60,262 nucleotides of DNA, taken from positions 1 to 60,262 of the forward strand of contig CACZMI010000004.1 in assembly GCA_902782245.1 (NCBI GenBank), in the 5' to 3' direction. A model generated the notes under the pieces. It was not told the origin of the DNA. It ran no database searches and saw nothing but the letters and a program-made list of their open reading frames with translations. The stretch is from an uncultured Bacteroidales bacterium. GTDB lineage: Bacteria; Bacteroidota; Bacteroidia; Bacteroidales; Bacteroidaceae. The translations under genes and the position numbers were made by a program. This document shows positions 1-7,588 of the stretch, one piece after another; positions within the stretch are counted from its first letter, which is position 1, and each line of letters starts with the position of its first letter.

Positions 1-2
1 TT

Positions 3-164
3 AACACCAAGGTTACGCCGGCAATAGTAACCAGTCTTACAGAACCGCAGGGTTCGCTTACGGCAGGTATCAATGGAATGCTCGATACGATCAAGCAGCA
101 GCTTCTTGACTCTGTTGATCCGGGACTTGGAAAACTCAATCAGGATCCCGGAGCTTCAAATTAA
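3..164 (+). CDS. 3' end of an unrecognised gene (foreign segment)
   Basis: An open frame entering from the left edge ends at a TAA at 162-164. It gives about 53 residues, ending in a helical stretch with GMLDTIKQQLLDSV and a polar tail. No family is recognised. It lies 28 bases before a WXG100-like start that has a strong Shine-Dalgarno sequence, so it may be an upstream neighbour of a type VII secretion substrate in a Firmicute. It belongs to the foreign left end of the contig, not to the Bacteroidales chromosome that follows. The function is unknown. Confidence 0.4.
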   Translation, partial: NTKVTPAIVTSLTEPQGSLTAGINGMLDTIKQQLLDSVDPGLGKLNQDPGASN

Positions 165-178
165 AAATATTAAAGATT

Positions 179-183
179 AGGAG
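179..183 (+). promoter_or_regulatory. Strong Shine-Dalgarno sequence AGGAG
   Basis: AGGAG sits 9 bases before the ATG at 193. Bacteroidota genes rarely use such a site and most genes in this window have none. It supports a Firmicutes origin for this end of the contig and fixes the start of the WXG100-like fragment. Confidence 0.7.
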
Positions 184-192
184 TACACTACT

Positions 193-396
193 ATGGCAGA
201 TATTGTTTTTAAATATGATGAGATGAGAACAGCAGTAGCACAGATCGCAGATATTTCTGCAAGATATAAAGCAGCGGCAGATAAATTCCAGTCGGATTTC
301 GCGGCAGCGACAGCTTCATGGGAAGGCGCAAGCAAGGATAAGCTCACAGCATTTGTAACCGGTCCTGTAAATCAGTACATGGGAACAACAGTACCG
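193..396 (+). pseudogene. WXG100 (ESAT-6-like) protein, N-terminal fragment
   Basis: The first 67 residues have the look of a WXG100 protein: two amphipathic helices around a turn with W43-E44-G45, which is the W-x-G signature. These small (about 100 residue) proteins are type VII secretion substrates of Firmicutes and Actinobacteria and are not normal in Bacteroidales. The fragment breaks off around base 391-400, where the frame switches to an oxidoreductase sequence. The Shine-Dalgarno site in front also fits a Firmicutes source. I take it as a misjoined fragment. Confidence 0.7.
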
Positions 397-1800
397 GCAG
401 AAGAGATTGCAATTGCATTGCAGAATGCAAAAGTCATCGCCATCATGGATCGTTGTGCAGGTTACAGCGCACAGGGAGGTCCTCTGGCAGCAGATGTGAT
501 GGCAGCATTATACAGAGCCAAGAATCAGGCAGAAGCATTCAATGTATTATACGGTTTGTCCGGTCGTGATGTACAAGTAGAGGATATCGAAAGCTTGTAT
601 GCCCAGATGCAGCAGATTGACTTCAAGCCCGCCAAAATAGATTATGTTCGCAGTTATATCCCCGCTCCCGATCCCATTGAGAGCCAGATTAACGATGCGG
701 TACGTCTTATTGACAGTGCCAAGAAGCCGCTTGTACTGGTAGGCCACGGCGTAGAACTGGGTAATGCAGAGAAAGAACTTGCCGCATTCATAGAAAAAGG
801 TAACCTACCGGCAGCCCGCACCCTTCTGGGTCTTGCTGCCCTGCCCACTGACCACCCGCTCAACATGGGTATGCTGGGAATGCACGGAAATCTGGCACCC
901 AACGTAAAGACCAACGAGTGCGATGTCCTTATTGCCGTGGGTATGCGTTTTGACGACCGCGTAACCGGCACATTGGATACATATGCCAAACAGGCCAAAA
1001 TAATACACCTGGATATAGACAAGTCCGAGTTCGGCAAGAACGTCAAGCCCGATGTAACCGTACTTGGAGACTGTCGCCTTACACTCAGGCTCATAACCGA
1101 GCGTATGGCCAAGGCTGACCATAAGGAGTGGATTGAGAGTTTCAAGGCTCTTGACAAGGAAGAGTATGACAAGGTCATTGACAGCGCCATACATCCCACA
1201 GGCGGCCCGCTCAAGATGGGTGAGGTTGTGACTGCCGTAAGCGATGCCGCACCTCAGAACGCCGTTCTGGTAAATGACGTAGGCCTTAACCAGATGTTCT
1301 CATCACGATATTTCAAGTATCGCAGCCCCCGCAGCATAGTGACATCGGGCGGTCTGGGCACGATGGGATTCTGCATGCCCGCAGCCATAGGCGCCACTTT
1401 CGGAGCACCTGATCGTACCGTTCTGGCCTTTATGGGTGACGGAGGTTTCCAGATGAACATCCAGGAACTTGGAACCATCATGCAGACACAGGCTCCGGTC
1501 AAGATGATCCTGATGAACAACACCTACCTGGGTAACGTTCGTCAGTGGCAGCAGATGATGTTCAATAGCCGATACTCATGCACCCACATGATGAATCCGG
1601 ACTACAGCAAGATAGCAGCCGCATACGGAATCCCCTACCGTCTGGTAACAGACCGCAAGGAGCTTAAGGATGCCGTGGCCGATATGATCAAGACCAAAGG
1701 TGCATTCCTTCTGGAGACAGCCGTTATGGACGAGGAGAACGTAATGCCCATGATCAAGCCGGGCAGTCCGGTGGATAAGATGATTTTTAGCATAGACTAA
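193..1800 (+). CDS. ilvB: Chimeric open frame ending in acetolactate synthase large subunit
   Basis: A single 535-codon frame made of three unrelated pieces. Residues 1-67 are a WXG100-like start, about 68-139 are the end of a 2-oxoacid:ferredoxin oxidoreductase alpha subunit, and about 140-535 are the C-terminal 70 percent of acetolactate synthase (IlvB). The IlvB part holds the central domain and the thiamine diphosphate domain, with GDGGFQMN followed 20-odd residues later by the NN pair of the ThDP motif. The N-terminal pyrimidine-binding domain, with the catalytic glutamate, is missing. ilvN follows after 3 bases and then ilvC, the normal order for valine/isoleucine synthesis. The genuine gene should be about 565 codons. 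The fusion is almost certainly an assembly artefact, so the true ilvB 5' end is not in the window. Confidence 0.85.
   Translation: MADIVFKYDEMRTAVAQIADISARYKAAADKFQSDFAAATASWEGASKDKLTAFVTGPVNQYMGTTVPAEEIAIALQNAKVIAIMDRCAGYSAQGGPLAADVMAALYRAKNQAEAFNVLYGLSGRDVQVEDIESLYAQMQQIDFKPAKIDYVRSYIPAPDPIESQINDAVRLIDSAKKPLVLVGHGVELGNAEKELAAFIEKGNLPAARTLLGLAALPTDHPLNMGMLGMHGNLAPNVKTNECDVLIAVGMRFDDRVTGTLDTYAKQAKIIHLDIDKSEFGKNVKPDVTVLGDCRLTLRLITERMAKADHKEWIESFKALDKEEYDKVIDSAIHPTGGPLKMGEVVTAVSDAAPQNAVLVNDVGLNQMFSSRYFKYRSPRSIVTSGGLGTMGFCMPAAIGATFGAPDRTVLAFMGDGGFQMNIQELGTIMQTQAPVKMILMNNTYLGNVRQWQQMMFNSRYSCTHMMNPDYSKIAAAYGIPYRLVTDRKELKDAVADMIKTKGAFLLETAVMDEENVMPMIKPGSPVDKMIFSID
397..610 (+). pseudogene. porA: Pyruvate (2-oxoacid):ferredoxin oxidoreductase alpha subunit, internal/C-terminal fragment
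   Basis: Residues about 68-139 of the chimeric frame match the last part of PorA-type subunits. They show P-x-EEIA, then a strand ending in a DR pair, a GGPL motif, a helix, and the YGLSGRDV block followed by a VEDIE helix. In PorA this segment is part of the domain after the thiamine-binding core. The rest of the gene is absent on both sides. The joins near 391-400 and 607-620 show no linker, start or stop, which fits chimeric read joining. The source is probably the same Firmicute population as the WXG100 piece. Confidence 0.65.
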
Positions 1801-1803
1801 AAT

Positions 1804-2355
1804 ATGGAGAACGAAAAGAAGTTATACACACTGATAGTTCACTCTGAGAACATAGCCGGTATCCTGAACCAGGTTACCGCAGTGTTCACACGCCGTCAGG
1901 TAAACATTGAGAGTCTGAACGTATCGGCATCGTCAATACCGGGCGTTCACCGCTACACCATAACCGCCATGGCCGATAAGGAGACAATCGTAAAGATTGT
2001 GGACCAGATTGAGAAGAAGGTGGATGTGCTGCAGTGCCAGTACTTTACCGATGATGAGATATTCATGCAGGAGGTGGCATTATATAAGGTGGTAACCTCC
2101 GTGCTGACCGAGAACCCCGAGATGTCCAAAATCATACGCCGTTACGGCGCCAAGCTGATTGAGGTCAACTCAACCTTCTCTGTCATAGAGAAAACAGGTC
2201 GTACCGAGGATATCACAGCCCTGAACCATGAGCTCTCCGCACAAGGCGGAATGCTGCAGTTTGTAAGTTCAGGCCGCGTAGCCATCACCCGCGCCCGTAT
2301 TGAGCATGTAAACGAGTATCTGGACAAGATGGAGGCCAGATACGGCAAGAAGTAA
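1804..2355 (+). CDS. ilvN: Acetolactate synthase small (regulatory) subunit
   Basis: A 183-residue IlvN/IlvH-type regulatory subunit that binds the large subunit, raises its activity and confers valine feedback inhibition. The N-terminal ACT domain (about residues 7-80) has the typical start YTLIVHSENIAGILNQVTAVF and the INIESL-like strand VNIESLNVS. The C-terminal ALS_ss_C-like domain follows, with RYGAKLIEV and the final ITRA segment. It starts 3 bases after the ilvB stop and lies 33 bases before ilvC, so the three are one operon. Length and motifs are normal for the family. Confidence 0.95.
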   Translation: MENEKKLYTLIVHSENIAGILNQVTAVFTRRQVNIESLNVSASSIPGVHRYTITAMADKETIVKIVDQIEKKVDVLQCQYFTDDEIFMQEVALYKVVTSVLTENPEMSKIIRRYGAKLIEVNSTFSVIEKTGRTEDITALNHELSAQGGMLQFVSSGRVAITRARIEHVNEYLDKMEARYGKK

Positions 2356-2388
2356 ATAGAGTATTTAACTACATAAACTAACAAAACT

Positions 2389-3429
2389 ATGAAAATGAAT
2401 TTCGGCGGTGTCATTGAAGAGGTAATGACACGTGAGGAGTTCCCGCTGGAGAAAGCCCGCGAGATACTCAAGAATGAGACAATTGCAGTTATCGGTTACG
2501 GCGTTCAGGGCCCCGGCCAGGCTTGCAACCTTCGCGACAACGGTTTCAACGTAATCGTTGGCCAGCGTCAGGGCAAGACCTATGAGAAGGCTGTTGCTGA
2601 TGGTTGGGTTCCCGGCAAGACTCTGTTCTCAATCGAGGAGGCTGCCCAGAAGGGTACAATCATCTGCATGCTTCTGTCCGATGCAGCTCAGATGCAGCAG
2701 TGGCCCAACATCAAGCCTTACCTGACCGCAGGCAAGACCCTCTATTTCTCACACGGTTTCGCAATCACATGGAATGACCGCACAGGCGTTGTTCCTCCCA
2801 AGGATATCGATGTTATCATGGTTGCTCCCAAGGGTTCAGGTACATCACTGCGTACAATGTTCCTTGAGGGCCGCGGCCTGAACAGCTCATACGCTGTTTA
2901 TCAGGATGCATCAGGCCATGCTCTTGACAAGGTTCTGGCTTTCGGTATCGGTATCGGTTCAGGTTACCTGTTTGAGACCACATTCGTACGTGAGGCCACT
3001 TCAGACCTTACCGGTGAGCGCGGTTCACTGATGGGTGCCATCCAGGGTCTGCTCCTGGCTCAGTATGAGGTTCTGCGTGAGAACGGCCACACTCCCTCTG
3101 AGGCTTTCAACGAGACAGTTGAGGAGCTCACTCAGTCACTTATGCCTCTCTTTGCACAGAAGGGTATGGACTGGATGTACGCCAACTGCTCAACAACTGC
3201 ACAGCGCGGTGCTCTTGACTGGATGGGCCCGTTCCACGATGCCATCAAGCCCGTTGTACAGAAGCTCTATGCCAGCGTAAAGTGCGGTAACGAGGCTCAG
3301 ATCTCTATCGACAGCAACTCAAAGCCCGGATATCGTGAGGGTCTTGAGAAAGAACTGGCCGCCCTGCGCGACAGCGAGATGTGGCAGACCGGTGCAGTTG
3401 TACGCAAGCTCCGTCCCGAGAACAACTGA
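2389..3429 (+). CDS. ilvC: Ketol-acid reductoisomerase
   Basis: Converts acetolactate or acetohydroxybutyrate to the dihydroxy acid, the second common step in valine and isoleucine synthesis. The 346 residues are the short class I form. The Rossmann motif is IGYGVQGPGQA (about residues 36-46), the Bacteroidota variant of the usual GYGSQG. The cofactor loop VGQRQGK follows, and the C-terminal knotted helical domain carries SDLTGERG and the ETVEELTQ metal-binding helix. Codon use is strongly biased and even, as in a highly expressed gene. It is the last gene of the ilv operon, with a strong terminator 17 bases after the stop. Confidence 0.96.
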   Translation: MKMNFGGVIEEVMTREEFPLEKAREILKNETIAVIGYGVQGPGQACNLRDNGFNVIVGQRQGKTYEKAVADGWVPGKTLFSIEEAAQKGTIICMLLSDAAQMQQWPNIKPYLTAGKTLYFSHGFAITWNDRTGVVPPKDIDVIMVAPKGSGTSLRTMFLEGRGLNSSYAVYQDASGHALDKVLAFGIGIGSGYLFETTFVREATSDLTGERGSLMGAIQGLLLAQYEVLRENGHTPSEAFNETVEELTQSLMPLFAQKGMDWMYANCSTTAQRGALDWMGPFHDAIKPVVQKLYASVKCGNEAQISIDSNSKPGYREGLEKELAALRDSEMWQTGAVVRKLRPENN

Positions 3430-3446
3430 TCCTGATCAGCAAACAC

Positions 3447-3488
3447 AAAAAAGAATCCCTCGGAATTGTTTCCGAGGGATTCTTTTTT
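3447..3488. terminator. Bidirectional intrinsic terminator between ilvC and ppiD
   Basis: A perfect 17 bp stem (3447-3463 with 3472-3488) around an AT-rich loop. The outer part is six A-T pairs, so both strands have a T-run after a GC-rich stem. It lies between the convergent ilvC (plus) and ppiD (minus) genes and can end both transcripts. Confidence 0.93.
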
Positions 3489-3501
3489 ATATCTGTATCA
3501 A

Positions 3502-5640
3502 TCAGAATATCTTGTAGCGGTTGTCAACAACCTTTGCCTGATAGTAGAGTTCCTCTATCAGAGCATTCATGATACGGCTTGAGGCTATGCTGCGTGTACG
3601 CAGTTGCTCAGACTTGTCATCCAACTCGGCCGAATATGAATCTGGAGTGATTTTCTCTGCTACGAATACGCAATTCTCGCCCTTCATGGGAGCTGTAAGT
3701 TCATTCTCCTGCAGGTTGAATACGCTTGCACCGATAGTGGGCTCGTTTGCATAAATAGCACTGATGAAGGCGTCATTGTTGAAGTTGACCATTCTGATGG
3801 TATCCATAACCACACCGTCAATAGCCTTTACCTCATCAAGGCTCTTTCCGGCCAACTGACCTTTAAGCATATCAAACTTCTTGTTTTTAAGTGCTCTGAG
3901 TGTCAGGGCGGGAGTGGCATCGGCTATGCTACGTACGCCGCGCGGATGAATCTTCTCAACACCTACTGCAAGCAGATGATCGTTGGCGTTACCAACCTCA
4001 TATATACGTGACACTTCACCTTCCTGAGCCTCAAAAGCCCAGCGCAGTGCCTCATGTGACTTGGCCACGCCACCTATTGTATGAGTGTAGTTCTCATAGT
4101 TGGGATAGAAGAGAAGACCGAAATCTGAATTTTCGGCATTGTTCTTCAGATCATCAACAGTGGTGTTCTGTGACAGGAATGAACTGAGTTTGTTGTAAGC
4201 GGCATTGCTGGTCTCCTCGCTGAATTCAACAGGACGCTTAAGTACAGCAAGATTATACTTCCTGACTGGAGTCCTTACATCAGTAACCTTGATGATAAGG
4301 ATTGCTCCGGGTATCTCAATCTTTGAAATCTCACCCTTCTTCATACCGTTAAGGGTGTTCAGGAACAATGCGTTCTCACCGCTGATGGCAGCCGGTTCAT
4401 AAGAATCGGCGGCAAGCCACAACTCAGCGGCAGCCTGTCCGTAGTTACCTGCTATCGCTGCAAAATCAGCACCCCTCTTACCGGCAGCAGTCATAATACT
4501 GTCAGCACGCTTTGCGGCAGCCTCCTCATCGTCCATAACCACCTGGATCATGGCATACTGGATAGAGTCATAACCGTTGACGTCAGAAATGTACTTGAAT
4601 GCGTTGTAGGTATCGTCATCGGCATTGTAATACGGGCCGAATACACCGCCTGCCTTTACTGAATCAATTCTTTCAGCTACATCCTCGGGAAGGTTCTTTG
4701 CAGAACGGGCCACCTCACTGAACGCAACAGCAGAACCTGAACGGCGCAGGAATGCGGCATAGTCATCAATATCACCCTCCATCTGGTCAACGAGTTCGTT
4801 AACCTCGGCAAGCAGAGCCTCACGGTCAGCCTCTGAAGGAAGTATCTCGTAGTCGATGTATACGATATCACGGCTCTCAGAGTAATTGTACAGAGCCGGC
4901 TTGAGTTCATTGTAAACGTTCTTTATATCCGATGAGTTGACATTGGCGTCTGCATCGGCAATTGTTGTGTAAGGCAGGCAGGCAACCAGAACATCTGTTC
5001 TCATGATACGGTTCTTGAATGCGTTCTCAGCAGCAGCGGGGTTGGAGAGAATTGCACCGTTAACCAAAGCGGAATACTTTCTGTAAAGCAGATTGCTCTT
5101 AATATTCTTCTCGATGAAAAGCCAGTAGTTGTATACGCTTCTGTAATACTCATACTCCTGTGCCGAAACCAGTTCGGGATTCAACTCGTTGAAGAAAGCC
5201 AGGAAATCCTTGAGCTTGTCAGAATCAAAAACACCCTCCTCATTGCTGAAAGGAGTCTGTGAAAGAACAGGATCTGCACCGCGATCGATAACGTCCCTTA
5301 CCTCTGCATCAGTAACAGTCAGACCTATACCCTTTGCCTCTTTTTCAAGAATACGGTTACGTACCATGGTAGCCCACACCTCATCCTTGAGTGAGTTCTG
5401 GTCATCTTCGGTAAAGTCCTGGATCTGGTTGGCAAACTTGACTACGTCAGTATAGACCTCAAGTTCATCCTGGAAATCCATTGCAGTGATATCCTCACCT
5501 GCTATAGTACCTACATACTGGACTCCCTGATTGGGACGGATAATCTTCCATGCATCACCAAGAATGAAGGCCAGCATAGCAAGACCGATAACGATAAGAA
5601 GCAGTGGTCCTTTGCTTCTGATTTTCTGTAATGTTGCCAT
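3502..5640 (-). CDS. SurA/PpiD-like periplasmic peptidyl-prolyl isomerase
   Basis: A 712-residue membrane-anchored folding factor. An N-terminal transmembrane helix (about residues 11-30, ILVIG-type hydrophobic run ending in LGDAW) is followed by a SurA_N-like chaperone region, a parvulin-type (PpiC) rotamase region around residues 330-450 and a long C-terminal helical part. This is the PpiD architecture, thought to help outer membrane and secreted proteins fold. I chose the ATG at 5638-5640 rather than a longer frame from 5703. MATLQKIRSKG is a typical start, and the minus-7 promoter box lies at 5703-5710, inside the longer version. It is last in the minus-strand envelope cluster and separately promoted. 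Confidence 0.88.
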   Translation of the reverse strand: MATLQKIRSKGPLLLIVIGLAMLAFILGDAWKIIRPNQGVQYVGTIAGEDITAMDFQDELEVYTDVVKFANQIQDFTEDDQNSLKDEVWATMVRNRILEKEAKGIGLTVTDAEVRDVIDRGADPVLSQTPFSNEEGVFDSDKLKDFLAFFNELNPELVSAQEYEYYRSVYNYWLFIEKNIKSNLLYRKYSALVNGAILSNPAAAENAFKNRIMRTDVLVACLPYTTIADADANVNSSDIKNVYNELKPALYNYSESRDIVYIDYEILPSEADREALLAEVNELVDQMEGDIDDYAAFLRRSGSAVAFSEVARSAKNLPEDVAERIDSVKAGGVFGPYYNADDDTYNAFKYISDVNGYDSIQYAMIQVVMDDEEAAAKRADSIMTAAGKRGADFAAIAGNYGQAAAELWLAADSYEPAAISGENALFLNTLNGMKKGEISKIEIPGAILIIKVTDVRTPVRKYNLAVLKRPVEFSEETSNAAYNKLSSFLSQNTTVDDLKNNAENSDFGLLFYPNYENYTHTIGGVAKSHEALRWAFEAQEGEVSRIYEVGNANDHLLAVGVEKIHPRGVRSIADATPALTLRALKNKKFDMLKGQLAGKSLDEVKAIDGVVMDTIRMVNFNNDAFISAIYANEPTIGASVFNLQENELTAPMKGENCVFVAEKITPDSYSAELDDKSEQLRTRSIASSRIMNALIEELYYQAKVVDNRYKIF

Positions 5641-5672
5641 TTCTATTGTTGTTTTTATTCGTTTTTGCCTGT

Positions 5673-5691
5673 AAAAAAACCGCCAAAGCGG
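5673..5691 (-). terminator. Weak hairpin with T-run in the ppiD leader
   Basis: On the minus strand CCGC-TTTG-GCGG is followed by seven Ts. The stem is only 4-5 bp. It lies between the ppiD promoter box and the ppiD start, so it could be the terminator of the upstream gldE transcript or a weak attenuator of ppiD. Confidence 0.35.
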
Positions 5692-5702
5692 GTAAAAGCG
5701 CA

Positions 5703-5710
5703 CAAAATTA
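5703..5710 (-). promoter_or_regulatory. Minus-7 promoter box of ppiD
   Basis: TAATTTTG on the minus strand fits the Bacteroidota TAnnTTTG box. It implies a leader of about 60 bases before the ATG at 5640. No clear minus-33 element was picked out. Confidence 0.5.
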
Positions 5711-5741
5711 CTAAAAAATGTTCTAAAACTCCAATAAGCGC

Positions 5742-7001
5742 TTATTTATTTAGTGTCAGTTCAACCAGTTCAATCTTAGTCTCTCCGCGTTTGAGTATCC
5801 TGAATGAATAATCGCCCACATTCACCTTCTCATTCACCTTGGGGAATCCCTTGGTCCTGGTCAGTATCAGACCTCCAACGGTCATATATTCATCGGACTC
5901 CGGTATATCCAATCCGAACATGGAGTTAACCCTGTCTATCTCCATGCGTCCGGACAGCAGGTACCCCTCGTCGGTCTTCTTTGCAATAAGGTTCTGGACA
6001 TCATGTTCATCCTCTATCTCTCCAAGGATCTCCTCGATAATATCCTCCAGGGATACTATGCCCGATGTGCCGCCAAACTCGTCAACCACCACGGCAAGAC
6101 TCTTCTTACGCGCCATGAGTTGTTTCATAAGTTTCTGGGCTGCAAGAGTTTCGGGCACAAACGGCACCGTCTGTATATGGTCGCGCCAATCATCCTTGTG
6201 ACGGAACAGTTCGGACGAATGGATATAGCCGATAATATGGTCCATATCCTCCTCATAGACCAGAATTTTGGAATAACCTGTCTCAATGAACATCTCCCTC
6301 AGAGCATTCCATGAAACCCCTTTCTCCACAGCGCATATCTCATTACGGGGAACCATGCAGTCACGGGTCTTTACGTTTGAGAAATCAAGCACGTTTTGGA
6401 ATATGCGCACTTCCTGATCCGGTTGACTATCCTCCTCTTTTCCGGAAAGCGCGGACTGCACAAAGTAATCCAGGTCCACTTTTGAGAAAGCCTTGGCCGT
6501 ATTCTCCTTATCGATCCGTATGCCCAGCATCCTGAGCAGCATCCTTGAGAGCCATGTGGTAAAAAGGGAAATGGGATACAGGATGATATAGATCAGATAG
6601 ACGGGGAATGCCAGGAAATTCAGTTTGCCGTTGGGATTGAACCGGAAAATGGTCTTGGGCACGAATTCGCCCACCACGATGACTATGGCGGTTGATATGA
6701 GCGTCTCTATTACAATGAGCAGGAACTCATTGGATATCAGTCCGTCCGGCATCAGCATCTCTATCAGATGAGCCATCATCGTGCTATAGAGTACAAGCGC
6801 GATGTTATTGCCCACCAGCATAGTTGAGATATAGATATTGGGATTGCGGAAGAACCGCTCCAGAAGACGGGAACTGAATGTATGACGTTCCACATCCATC
6901 TCAAATCTGAGACGGTCGGCCGATACGAACGCAATCTCAAGTCCCGAGAAGAGCGCCGAAAAGAACAGCGCCACCAGCATTATGATGAGAGTGTGGCTCA
7001 T
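5742..7001 (-). CDS. gldE: CNNM/CBS-domain membrane protein (GldE/HlyC-CorC family)
   Basis: A 419-residue protein with the DUF21 (CNNM) membrane region in residues 1-190 (four hydrophobic segments). A CBS pair follows, from about residue 205 (VKTRDCMVPRNEI) to 330, with the GGTSGIVSLEDIIEEILGEI signature, and then a CorC_HlyC C-terminal domain. Relatives are proposed magnesium/cobalt efflux transporters. The Bacteroidetes branch is named GldE because it was found with gliding genes, but here there is no gliding locus and an envelope role is more likely. Its ATG overlaps the lptC stop by 4 bases (ATGA), so the two are translationally coupled. Confidence 0.88.
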   Translation of the reverse strand: MSHTLIIMLVALFFSALFSGLEIAFVSADRLRFEMDVERHTFSSRLLERFFRNPNIYISTMLVGNNIALVLYSTMMAHLIEMLMPDGLISNEFLLIVIETLISTAIVIVVGEFVPKTIFRFNPNGKLNFLAFPVYLIYIILYPISLFTTWLSRMLLRMLGIRIDKENTAKAFSKVDLDYFVQSALSGKEEDSQPDQEVRIFQNVLDFSNVKTRDCMVPRNEICAVEKGVSWNALREMFIETGYSKILVYEEDMDHIIGYIHSSELFRHKDDWRDHIQTVPFVPETLAAQKLMKQLMARKKSLAVVVDEFGGTSGIVSLEDIIEEILGEIEDEHDVQNLIAKKTDEGYLLSGRMEIDRVNSMFGLDIPESDEYMTVGGLILTRTKGFPKVNEKVNVGDYSFRILKRGETKIELVELTLNK

Positions 7002-7561
7002 TTGGTATCGGTAATTGGGAACACCCCTTCGGTCTTGCGTATGGTATACTCCGTCAGGTTGCCGTTGGACTCAAAACCATGGCCTACTATTATCTGCTTT
7101 TCCTGTCTGATATGTATCACGCTGTCGGAGTACATCCTGTTGGTATGGTTGTTCACGAAAAGTTCGGGAGTGTCAAACTCCTCATTCCTTATGTTTTCGG
7201 CGTGAACGTTGCTTATCAGATGCCATATCTCATCATCAATCATATAGTATGCCGTATCGGCTACGAGTTTTGACTCCACCTGCATAAGAGAGTCCAATAT
7301 TTCAAGCATAACCCCCTCCTCCATACTGTAGAAAGGCGGCTTCATCTTGTCAAATATCTTCCACTCCTCGGCTATCACATGATATCGTATCATGCCGTTC
7401 TCGGATATCAGCATATCCACTCCGCGGGTGGTTATGACCGATGTGGAGTCACGGCTGGTCACCGCCGGTCCCAATTGTTTGTCCTTGTTGGAACAGGAGA
7501 GGCAGAAAAACGACGAGACAACCGCCAGTATGACGGTTGCCAGGTACGTTTTCTTTATCAT
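6998..7561 (-). CDS. lptC: LPS export protein LptC (lipoprotein-type)
   Basis: A 187-residue LptC-family protein. LptC forms the periplasmic base of the bridge that takes LPS from the LptBFG transporter to LptA and LptD. The signal MIKKTYLATVILAVVSSFF ends in a lipobox-like CLSC, so the mature protein may be lipid-anchored, unlike the E. coli membrane helix. The body has the typical beta-jellyroll pattern, with MIRYHVIAEEW, the YSMEEGV turn and IVGHGFES. I start at 7561 because the signal peptide begins there; an in-frame start at 7588 is possible. It sits between a TPR protein and gldE. Confidence 0.88.
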   Translation of the reverse strand: MIKKTYLATVILAVVSSFFCLSCSNKDKQLGPAVTSRDSTSVITTRGVDMLISENGMIRYHVIAEEWKIFDKMKPPFYSMEEGVMLEILDSLMQVESKLVADTAYYMIDDEIWHLISNVHAENIRNEEFDTPELFVNNHTNRMYSDSVIHIRQEKQIIVGHGFESNGNLTEYTIRKTEGVFPITDTK

Positions 7562-7588
7562 CGGTTCAAAACCGGTGGTTTGTATCAT

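Noticed and set aside
654-1214. Minus-strand frames antisense to ilvB, and similar long shadows opposite aroC, lptD, GH94 and trkA
   Set aside because: All lie opposite well-recognised genes, have no domains and follow the codon bias of the sense strand.
193-1800. A new three-domain WXG100-PorA-IlvB protein
   Set aside because: The pieces are truncated at arbitrary points, come from different phyla and share no function. A misassembly explains them.
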